In this document: one piece after another, positions 10,249 to 20,313 of the stretch
How positions within the stretch are numbered: position 1 is the first letter of the stretch
Layout of the letters: each line of letters starts with the position of its first letter
NCBI GenBank assembly: GCA_037178625.1
Contig: CM074131.1
Span: 62,001-126,000 of the forward strand
Direction: 5' to 3'
Origin: Skeletonema tropicum
Lineage: Eukaryota > Bacillariophyta > Thalassiosirophyceae > Thalassiosirales > Thalassiosiraceae
DNA length: 64,000 nucleotides
Made by a program: the position numbers and the translations under genes
Notes under the pieces: model-generated
What the model was told of the DNA's origin: nothing
What the model saw: only the letters and a program-made list of their open reading frames with translations
Database searches by the model: none

Positions 10249-11438
10249 TCGATATAGTAGTCCCGTTAGTGTCGCCAGTGACTGGAAAAGTTGGCAATAA
10301 AAGAAGGGTGAAAACGAGGTCACGAGGGTTCAGGGGTGCAACTTGACTTTTTCGGAAGAGGGGTAAATCGAGGTCACGAGGGTCTTGATAGGAGGAAAAA
10401 TCATCCAAGGTGGGGTAGAAAATTTTTTTTATGTCAGCCCCTCCTTTTGCTAACACAAACTCACCCACGCACAAAACACATCCTGCTGGAATCTTATCTT
10501 TGAAGTGGGACTTTCCGTTCCTTCGATCGTGCCCGCCAAGCCAATGCCACGGCGGGCCCCCTCGCATGATTGAAGTATTCTTTGCATTGCTGCGCGCTGC
10601 CGGCCAACGATAACAACCATGGACGGAAGGTCGGTCGGTACCACTATTACCAATGTTTTGACAGCACTGACGCCCCCACTTTGCGAATATTTGGATGCTT
10701 TTCCGAAGAATTCGGGGAATGGTGGCATTCTAAGGTTGACTTGTACTTGTAAAGTACCTATCACATGCAATTCTCAGCCTTAGAAATATAATATAACAGA
10801 AATTTTTAAGTACGTTAGCAATACAAGCGTTCGAATGCTGTGTTCTATAGTATTATATCTAGAGGCAGATCCACTACAATTCTAAAGTCGAGCATAAAAA
10901 TGATGTATAAACATATAAGTGTTCACTTGTGCTTGTTTGCACGTTATTCAAGCACCAATACACGCCCAACGAGGCAGCCGTCTCCTTCCAACTACAATTC
11001 TTCCATCACAACTGTTTCTCGGCATGAGTCTCTTTTCTCTGCTCTACTAGTTTAAGGAGATACACTCGTCTCCAAGCAGAAGAAGTCTGAGCAGGAACAT
11101 GTAGGAAAAAATTCTTGATTGGGTCTCGACAATAACCCAACTCGAGAGATGAGTCTTTCATGTAGGCTGTGTTGCAGCACGCTCTACTAGGTAGACATTG
11201 GAACACAGAAGAAGCCAGATAGGGCCCACCAGACGTACTTTAAAATTTCTGTACATATAAGATCATGATATACCTGAAGCATATCATTAATCTCACTGCC
11301 TCATCATTATCGTCACGAAACATATCAATTCCTACAAGATTATATATATTATTCAAGCTGGACTTTAGTCCGATAAAATGCAGATGCACGTTGTCTGGAC
11401 TTTCAGCTGACCTTGAGCTCTCTCTCTAGAGGAACTCT

Positions 11439-12073
11439 TCAGAGTTCATAGTAGTCAAACTCTTCAGTGTAGTCAAACTCTCCTGAGTAGTCATCTTTCT
11501 CATCGAAATCATGATAAGAGAGAATACAATCACCGCCAAAACAGCCATCTTCATAATGTATAACTCCGCACCCAGCTCCGCACTCGATCATTTTCCCGAG
11601 AAAGGTAGTATCCATTGCCTTCCTCTGTTCCTCCTTACTAATCACTTCTCTATCATCATCCTCATTGTCTGCCACTACGGCGGGGGCATCGCATAGGAGC
11701 AAGCCGCAAAATTGAACATCTTCCATAATTTCATGTAATGCTTCGAGACTACTGCATCGCTCCTGTTTTTTTGCTTGTTTGTACTCTCTATATGCATTTC
11801 TTAATGCTAATAACTCGTCGTCACCGTCAGTGAACGCGGCTGTGTCAGTGATGGAAGACGCCGCAGTAGTAGCAGTAGCATCTGCGCTTGGAGAGACTGT
11901 TACTGGGGTCTTGTTAACTTCTTCTTCGTCGCTGAAGCGCACCACAGCTCTGTGCCGTTGCTTTGGCGGCATAAGGGCAGGCGACACTGCTATACAGCGC
12001 TCAGGCTCGGACGATTTGTCACCGGAGCTTGTGCGTTATGCTCTGTTGGATTGTCGCTGCTGTTGGGCGACAT
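11439..12073 (-). pseudogene. Acidic Cys-containing protein, array copy 2, frameshifted
   Basis: The ATG at 12073 corresponds to the start of copy 1, but one T is missing in the N-terminal region (about 12023, 'caccggag' where copy 1 has 'cacctggag'), so the upstream ATG is out of frame with the body. The body stays open and could start at an in-frame ATG at 11972, giving 177 aa. The 5' half matches copy 1. The 3' half matches copy 4, including ALRNAYREYKQAKKQER and the DYSGEFDYTEEFDYYEL tail. It is therefore a chimera between the two outer copies. Confidence 0.75.
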
Positions 12074-15000
12074 GGTGGTGAAATGGTAATTAGGTACTAA
12101 AATGCCGTTGTAATTGTCCTAAGCTCCACTTCCTTACTTAGTACGAGCCGAACTACAATTAAAATTTAAAAGCCGTTGTATCTGTACTTGATGGTGTGTT
12201 TAGCGAACCACCTTGTTTGGCACGGATTTTTCAAATAATTTCAGATTTACTTGCACTTGCGAAATCGAAGTGACACATGTCATTGAGATGATCGAGAAGC
12301 AAGTCCCATGCGGAATCGGTGGCCGATACAGGCCAATAAGCAGGAGCAGAATTTTAGTCGTACTTGAAGTAAATAAGCCTTTTCAAAACTCATTGACTTT
12401 CCTTCGATGCCAAGCGAAGCCAAATGCCAACGGTACTACCTCTCTCGAGGCTCGCGAGATGAAGATAGCTAAGAAAATCGCACCAAAATAAAATCGCACC
12501 AAAAATGATTTTGCTGGAGGGGCTGACATTAGAAGAATCGGCTCCTGGTTCATACCTGTGGCATTTTTAATAATCTTTTGTACCAATTCCCACCGTATAA
12601 ATGTTTGGACGACCATCTCTTTTATTAAAAATCGCCAAAATCAGCGATTTTTAATAAAAGATTTAGATCTAAGCTCGTACTCTTTATATCCAATTAGTGC
12701 TAAATGTATCCCAAATAGTTACGTAAATGTTCACTATCTACTCGATTGCAAAAGTCAGAATCACCTCAAGCGCAGCACACCACACACCACTCCACGAGCT
12801 ACCGCAACACCACACAATGGCGCAAAAAATAGTAGTACTCTAGAGAGTGCACACAAAGTTGCCGAGGACTGCACGTGCCAAGGATTAAGCCAGAGGAAGC
12901 GTCGGAAGCAAACCGACTCTGAGAAGAAGCAGCGGAAAGAAACATTTGACGCTACAAAGAAGACTCTGCAAGAAGAGAAGGAGGATGCCGAGCGTTCTCG
13001 TCCGGCAAATACCTTCTTCCTGCCCCGCAGTACAATTCGACAGCGTAGTAATGATAACGATGGAAACATCAGTACCGGTATCGGTGATAGTATTCGTGTC
13101 GACGGGGTGGTAAATGATGGCGAAAACCACGATGGTGGAGAAGAAAATGATGATGATGCACAACCCGACAATGTCGAGCAAAATGAACATGAAGATGAGG
13201 CAGTCACAATTGAGATTGACAGTGGTTCAACGAAAACAAGAAGAAAGGATCCAAATCCAATGGAGTTACGCGGGAAGTCTTGAAAGCTGTCCAAGACCGT
13301 ATCAAATATGAGGAGAGTCCGAAGTGCAAAGGACTAGATGAAAAGTGGCTGCTAAAGTTTTTGGAAGTGAATGACTAGAGCATACCATCTACCATCCAAA
13401 AAATTCCGATGATACAGCGCAAGTTTTTGAACCAGTAGTATAACACACGGCTAAACGTGTGGCTACTTGTTCTTCGCTGGGGACATATGTCATGCTGTCC
13501 TAACTGCAAGCACAACAATGTTGTCGGAGTCCATTGCTATTAATGATAAGAAAAGCTGCACTTCATTGGAACCGGCACTTTGTTGATGGCATTAATATCT
13601 GGCCAAAACTTTCAGTCCATTTTCGTACATATATTCGTAAATAGGAGTGAGGTCAATGATCGAAAGACTTATTCAAGAGTTGTAAAAGCGGCAGAGACAA
13701 ATTGGCAGAACTCAAGTCGATCAAGCCAGCTGTTCTACTAGTGCTCCTCAAAATCATTCCAATTCAATCCCTCTCCCTCGTCCGATGCCACAGCCGGATC
13801 CGGCAGCGCTGCATATTCAGCAGTATACGGCAAGGATGCTACTGGTGCACCCCGCTCGAGACGCTCCTGCTTGACTTGTGTAAGAAATCAGGGTCCACCC
13901 TCACTACAGGTTACGGGCCGTGGCAAATGTCAGTAATCTCATCATCGTAGTAAACGTAGTCATAACTTAATTGTCATATTCGTGCTTCCGTTCTATGAGT
14001 AGCACACATCCATCAGCATCGTGTCAACGAAATCTTGTCTACTCCTATCATCTTCCTCTCTTTTTTTCTCTTTTTTCTCTCTCTCTTTCTCCTCCGTCGT
14101 TTATTATCCATTCCACAGGTATCACCCAAAAGCCGAAGAATCTCAGACCCCATGTTGACGAGGTCACGAGGGGTCCGGAGCGAGCCCCAAGGATAAAAAA
14201 TTACAAGAACAGAAAATTTTTAAAAGAGCCCATAAAGAGCCAAATTGTCTCATACGACAGAAAATGCTTCTCATTTACCAGAAAATTATTCTCATTTACC
14301 AGAAAATTATTCTCATTTACCAGAAAATGCTTCTCATTTACCAGAAAATCGATATAGTAGTCCCGTTAGTGTCGCCAGTGACTGGAAAAGTTGGCAATAA
14401 AAGAAGGGTGAAAACGAGGTCACGAGGGTTCAGGGGTGCAACTTGACTTTTTCGGAAGAGGGGTAAATCGAGGTCACGAGGGTCTTGATAGGAGGAAAAA
14501 TCATCCAAGGTGGGGTAGAAAATTTTTTTTATGTCAGCCCCTCCTTTTGCTAACACAAACTCACCCACGCACAAAACACATCCTGCTGGAATCTTATCTT
14601 TGAAGTGGGACTTTCCGTTCCTTCGATCGTGCCCGCCAAGCCAATGCCACGGCGGGCCCCCTCGCATGATTGAAGTATTCTTTGCATTGCTGCGCGCTGC
14701 CGGCCAACGATAACAACCATGGACGGAAGGTCGGTCGGTACCACTATTACCAATGTTTTGACAGCACTGACGCCCCCACTTTGCGAATATTTGGATGCTT
14801 TTCCGAAGAATTCGGGGAATGGTGGCATTCTAAGGTTGACTTGTACTTGTAAAGTACCTATCACATGCAATTCTCAGCCTTAGAAATATAATATAACAGA
14901 AATTTTTAAGTACGTTAGCAATACAAGCGTTCGAATGCTGTGTTCTATAGTATTATATCTAGAGGCAGATCCACTACAATTCTAAAGTCGAGCATAAAAA

Positions 15001-15538
15001 TGATGTATAAACATATAAGTGTTCACTTGTGCTTGTTTGCACGTTATTCAAGCACCAATACACGCCCAACGAGGCAGCCGTCTCCTTCCAACTACAATTC
15101 TTCCATCACAACTGTTTCTCGGCATGAGTCTCTTTTCTCTGCTCTACTAGTTTAAGGAGATACACTCGTCTCCAAGCAGAAGAAGTCTGAGCAGGAACAT
15201 GTAGGAAAAAATTCTTGATTGGGTCTCGACAATAACCCAACTCGAGAGATGAGTCTTTCATGTAGGCTGTGTTGCAGCACGCTCTACTAGGTAGACATTG
15301 GAACACAGAAGAAGCCAGATAGGGCCCACCAGACGTACTTTAAAATTTCTGTACATATAAGATCATGATATACCTGAAGCATATCATTAATCTCACTGCC
15401 TCATCATTATCGTCACGAAACATATCAATTCCTACAAGATTATATATATTATTCAAGCTGGACTTTAGTCCGATAAAATGCAGATGCACGTTGTCTGGAC
15501 TTTCAGCTGACCTTGAGCTCTCTCTCTAGAGGAACTCT
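12074..15538. mobile_element. Array unit 2 body: degraded DDE-type transposon
   Basis: Apparently identical to the unit 1 body except for a fourth 21-bp minisatellite unit (14265-14348). It contains the same eroded plus-strand transposase frames (12558-13283 and the LDEKWLL segment near 13340), the CCPNCK remnant near 13500 and the hairpin at 12618-12661. It ends in the sequence that precedes the next acidic gene. Confidence 0.65.
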
Positions 15539-16173
15539 TCAGAGTTCATAGTAGTCAAACTCTTCAGTGTAGTCAAACTCTCCTGAGTAGTCATCTTTCT
15601 CATCGAAATCATGATAAGAGAGAATACAATCACCGCCAAAACAGCCATCTTCATAATGTATAACTCCGCACCCAGCTCCGCACTCGATCATTTTCCCGAG
15701 AAAGGTAGTATCCATTGCCTTCCTCTGTTCCTCCTTACTAATCACTTCTCTATCATCATCCTCATTGTCTGCCACTACGGCGGGGGCATCGCATAGGAGC
15801 AAGCCGCAAAATTGAACATCTTCCATAATTTCATGTAATGCTTCGAGACTACTGCATCGCTCCTGTTTTTTTGCTTGTTTGTACTCTCTATATGCATTTC
15901 TTAATGCTAATAACTCGTCGTCACCGTCAGTGAACGCGGCTGTGTCAGTGATGGAAGACGCCGCAGTAGTAGCAGTAGCATCTGCGCTTGGAGAGACTGT
16001 TACTGGGGTCTTGTTAACTTCTTCTTCGTCGCTGAAGCGCACCACAGCTCTGTGCCGTTGCTTTGGCGGCATAAGGGCAGGCGACACTGCTATACAGCGC
16101 TCAGGCTCGGACGATTTGTCACCGGAGCTTGTGCGTTATGCTCTGTTGGATTGTCGCTGCTGTTGGGCGACAT
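15539..16173 (-). pseudogene. Acidic Cys-containing protein, array copy 3, frameshifted
   Basis: Same as copy 2, including the single-base deletion near its 5' end (about 16123), so the deletion predates the duplication that separated units 2 and 3. The upstream ATG at 16173 is out of frame with the body. An internal in-frame ATG at 16072 would give 177 aa. The chimeric structure (5' half like copy 1, 3' half like copy 4) is also the same. Confidence 0.75.
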
Positions 16174-19100
16174 GGTGGTGAAATGGTAATTAGGTACTAA
16201 AATGCCGTTGTAATTGTCCTAAGCTCCACTTCCTTACTTAGTACGAGCCGAACTACAATTAAAATTTAAAAGCCGTTGTATCTGTACTTGATGGTGTGTT
16301 TAGCGAACCACCTTGTTTGGCACGGATTTTTCAAATAATTTCAGATTTACTTGCACTTGCGAAATCGAAGTGACACATGTCATTGAGATGATCGAGAAGC
16401 AAGTCCCATGCGGAATCGGTGGCCGATACAGGCCAATAAGCAGGAGCAGAATTTTAGTCGTACTTGAAGTAAATAAGCCTTTTCAAAACTCATTGACTTT
16501 CCTTCGATGCCAAGCGAAGCCAAATGCCAACGGTACTACCTCTCTCGAGGCTCGCGAGATGAAGATAGCTAAGAAAATCGCACCAAAATAAAATCGCACC
16601 AAAAATGATTTTGCTGGAGGGGCTGACATTAGAAGAATCGGCTCCTGGTTCATACCTGTGGCATTTTTAATAATCTTTTGTACCAATTCCCACCGTATAA
16701 ATGTTTGGACGACCATCTCTTTTATTAAAAATCGCCAAAATCAGCGATTTTTAATAAAAGATTTAGATCTAAGCTCGTACTCTTTATATCCAATTAGTGC
16801 TAAATGTATCCCAAATAGTTACGTAAATGTTCACTATCTACTCGATTGCAAAAGTCAGAATCACCTCAAGCGCAGCACACCACACACCACTCCACGAGCT
16901 ACCGCAACACCACACAATGGCGCAAAAAATAGTAGTACTCTAGAGAGTGCACACAAAGTTGCCGAGGACTGCACGTGCCAAGGATTAAGCCAGAGGAAGC
17001 GTCGGAAGCAAACCGACTCTGAGAAGAAGCAGCGGAAAGAAACATTTGACGCTACAAAGAAGACTCTGCAAGAAGAGAAGGAGGATGCCGAGCGTTCTCG
17101 TCCGGCAAATACCTTCTTCCTGCCCCGCAGTACAATTCGACAGCGTAGTAATGATAACGATGGAAACATCAGTACCGGTATCGGTGATAGTATTCGTGTC
17201 GACGGGGTGGTAAATGATGGCGAAAACCACGATGGTGGAGAAGAAAATGATGATGATGCACAACCCGACAATGTCGAGCAAAATGAACATGAAGATGAGG
17301 CAGTCACAATTGAGATTGACAGTGGTTCAACGAAAACAAGAAGAAAGGATCCAAATCCAATGGAGTTACGCGGGAAGTCTTGAAAGCTGTCCAAGACCGT
17401 ATCAAATATGAGGAGAGTCCGAAGTGCAAAGGACTAGATGAAAAGTGGCTGCTAAAGTTTTTGGAAGTGAATGACTAGAGCATACCATCTACCATCCAAA
17501 AAATTCCGATGATACAGCGCAAGTTTTTGAACCAGTAGTATAACACACGGCTAAACGTGTGGCTACTTGTTCTTCGCTGGGGACATATGTCATGCTGTCC
17601 TAACTGCAAGCACAACAATGTTGTCGGAGTCCATTGCTATTAATGATAAGAAAAGCTGCACTTCATTGGAACCGGCACTTTGTTGATGGCATTAATATCT
17701 GGCCAAAACTTTCAGTCCATTTTCGTACATATATTCGTAAATAGGAGTGAGGTCAATGATCGAAAGACTTATTCAAGAGTTGTAAAAGCGGCAGAGACAA
17801 ATTGGCAGAACTCAAGTCGATCAAGCCAGCTGTTCTACTAGTGCTCCTCAAAATCATTCCAATTCAATCCCTCTCCCTCGTCCGATGCCACAGCCGGATC
17901 CGGCAGCGCTGCATATTCAGCAGTATACGGCAAGGATGCTACTGGTGCACCCCGCTCGAGACGCTCCTGCTTGACTTGTGTAAGAAATCAGGGTCCACCC
18001 TCACTACAGGTTACGGGCCGTGGCAAATGTCAGTAATCTCATCATCGTAGTAAACGTAGTCATAACTTAATTGTCATATTCGTGCTTCCGTTCTATGAGT
18101 AGCACACATCCATCAGCATCGTGTCAACGAAATCTTGTCTACTCCTATCATCTTCCTCTCTTTTTTTCTCTTTTTTCTCTCTCTCTTTCTCCTCCGTCGT
18201 TTATTATCCATTCCACAGGTATCACCCAAAAGCCGAAGAATCTCAGACCCCATGTTGACGAGGTCACGAGGGGTCCGGAGCGAGCCCCAAGGATAAAAAA
18301 TTACAAGAACAGAAAATTTTTAAAAGAGCCCATAAAGAGCCAAATTGTCTCATACGACAGAAAATGCTTCTCATTTACCAGAAAATTATTCTCATTTACC
18401 AGAAAATGCTTCTCATTTACCAGAAAATCGATATAGTAGTCCCGTTAGTGTCGCCAGTGACTGGAAAAGTTGGCAATAAAAGAAGGGTGAAAACGAGGTC
18501 ACGAGGGTTCAGGGGTGCAACTTGACTTTTTCGGAAGAGGGGTAAATCGAGGTCACGAGGGTCTTGATAGGAGGAAAAATCATCCAAGGTGGGGTAGAAA
18601 ATTTTTTTTATGTCAGCCCCTCCTTTTGCTAACACAAACTCACCCACGCACAAAACACATCCTGCTGGAATCTTATCTTTGAAGTGGGACTTTCCGTTCC
18701 TTCGATCGTGCCCGCCAAGCCAATGCCACGGCGGGCCCCCTCGCATGATTGAAGTATTCTTTGCATTGCTGCGCGCTGCCGGCCAACGATAACAACCATG
18801 GACGGAAGGTCGGTCGGTACCACTATTACCAATGTTTTGACAGCACTGACGCCCCCACTTTGCGAATATTTGGATGCTTTTCCGAAGAATTCGGGGAATG
18901 GTGGCATTCTAAGGTTGACTTGTACTTGTAAAGTACCTATCACATGCAATTCTCAGCCTTAGAAATATAATATAACAGAAATTTTTAAGTACGTTAGCAA
19001 TACAAGCGTTCGAATGCTGTGTTCTATAGTATTATATCTAGAGGCAGATCCACTACAATTCTAAAGTCGAGCATAAAAATGATGTATAAACATATAAGTG

Positions 19101-19617
19101 TTCACTTGTGCTTGTTTGCACGTTATTCAAGCACCAATACACGCCCAACGAGGCAGCCGTCTCCTTCCAACTACAATTCTTCCATCACAACTGTTTCTCG
19201 GCATGAGTCTCTTTTCTCTGCTCTACTAGTTTAAGGAGATACACTCGTCTCCAAGCAGAAGAAGTCTGAGCAGGAACATGTAGGAAAAAATTCTTGATTG
19301 GGTCTCGACAATAACCCAACTCGAGAGATGAGTCTTTCATGTAGGCTGTGTTGCAGCACGCTCTACTAGGTAGACATTGGAACACAGAAGAAGCCAGATA
19401 GGGCCCACCAGACGTACTTTAAAATTTCTGTACATATAAGATCATGATATACCTGAAGCATATCATTAATCTCACTGCCTCATCATTATCGTCACGAAAC
19501 ATATCAATTCCTACAAGATTATATATATTATTCAAGCTGGACTTTAGTCCGATAAAATGCAGATGCACGTTGTCTGGACTTTCAGCTGACCTTGAGCTCT
19601 CTCTCTAGAGGAACTCT
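16174..19617. mobile_element. Array unit 3 body: degraded DDE-type transposon
   Basis: Third copy of the ~3.4-kb body, with three 21-bp units (18365-18427), the hairpin at 16718-16761 and the same transposase remnants (16658-17383 and onward). No intact transposase frame exists in any of the three copies, and all carry the same stops. Decay therefore came before amplification. Confidence 0.65.
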
Positions 19618-20268
19618 TCAGAGTTCATAGTAGTCAAACTCTTCAGTGTAGTCAAACTCTCCTGAGTAGTCATCTTTCTCATCGAAATCATGATAAGAGA
19701 GAATACAATCACCGCCAAAACAGCCATCTTCATAATGTATAACTCCGCACCCAGCTCCGCACTCGATCATTTTCCCGAGAAAGGTAGTATCCATTGCCTT
19801 CCTCTGTTCCTCCTTACTAATCACTTCTCTATCATCATCCTCATTGTCTGCCACTACGGCGGGGGCATCGCAAAAGATCAAGCCGCAAAATTGAACATCT
19901 TCCATAATTTCATGTAATGCTTCGAGACTACTGCATCGCTCCTGTTTTTTTGCTTGTTTGTACTCTCTATATGCATTTCTTAATGCTAATAACTCGTCGT
20001 CACCGTCAGTGAACGCGGCTGTGTCAGTGATGGTAGACGCCGCAGTAGTAGCAGTAGCATCTGCGCTTGGAGAGACTGTGGCTGGGGTCTTGTTAACTTC
20101 TTCGTCACTAAAGCGCTGCTGCTGTTGGTGAGCAGCTCTGTCCCGTTGCTTAGGCGACACCAGGGCAGGCGACACTGCTATACAGCGCTCAGGCTCGGAC
20201 GATTTGTCACCTGGAGCTTGTGCTGGATGCTCTGTTGGATTACCATTGCTGTTGCTGTTGGACGACAT
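19618..20268 (-). CDS. Acidic Cys-containing hypothetical protein, array copy 4
   Basis: 216 aa from the ATG at 20268, intact. The N-terminus is MSSNSNSNGNPTEHPAQ, close to copy 1 but with different repeats. A four-Gln insertion (AAHQQQQRFSDEEVNK) is absent from the other copies. The charged helix, the Cys groups (FCGLIFCDAP; ECGAGCGV...GCFGGDC) and the acidic DYSGEFDYTEEFDYYEL tail follow. It marks the right edge of the array: homology to the other units ends about 45 bp upstream of its ATG. Function unknown. Survival of open frames at both array edges argues that the protein is, or was, under selection. Confidence 0.65.
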   Translation of the reverse strand: MSSNSNSNGNPTEHPAQAPGDKSSEPERCIAVSPALVSPKQRDRAAHQQQQRFSDEEVNKTPATVSPSADATATTAASTITDTAAFTDGDDELLALRNAYREYKQAKKQERCSSLEALHEIMEDVQFCGLIFCDAPAVVADNEDDDREVISKEEQRKAMDTTFLGKMIECGAGCGVIHYEDGCFGGDCILSYHDFDEKDDYSGEFDYTEEFDYYEL

Positions 20269-20313
20269 GGTGGTGAAATGGTAATTAGGCACTAAAATGC
20301 CGTTGTAATTGTC

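Larger units (their letters stand above)
7995..11438. mobile_element. Array unit 1 body: degraded DDE-type transposon
   Basis: The plus strand carries an eroded transposase N-terminus. An open frame from about 8479 to 9204 has a Lys/Arg/Glu-rich segment (SQRKRRKQTDSEKKQRKET) and an acidic low-complexity segment. After a frame change, 9195-9299 reads EVLKAVQDRIKYEESPKCKG then LDEKWLLKFLEVND and a stop. Further on (about 9382-9464) a VWL..LRWG and a CCPNCK...VGVHCY zinc-type motif appear between stops. This order (disordered N-terminus, LD..WLL, CPxC) matches large transposases I know from centric diatoms (from memory). No catalytic core remains. Other features are an 18-bp hairpin (8539-8582), 21-bp repeats (10186-10248) and three copies of CGAGGTCACGAGGG. 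Copies lie in units 2 and 3. Confidence 0.65.
7262..20313. repeat. Tandem array: three ~4.1-kb units plus a partial fourth
   Basis: Using the shared anchor 'tcgtcacgaaacatatc', units begin at 7262, 11310, 15410 and 19489. From about base 8000 of unit 1 onward the spacing is 4079, 4100 and 4079 bp. The 21-bp excess of unit 2 is one extra copy of an internal 21-bp repeat. Each unit contains a minus-strand acidic-protein gene and about 3.4 kb carrying a degraded plus-strand transposase. Unit 4 stops at about 20313, just past the gene's start codon. Units 2 and 3 look identical apart from the 21-bp change. The array begins about 18 bp after the stop codon of the chitin-binding gene. Confidence 0.95.

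Noticed and set aside
10238..10770. Overlapping ~105-codon minus-strand frames in each array unit
   Set aside because: Two frames overlap each other and a plus-strand frame; no motifs, and all copies are identical so conservation says nothing.
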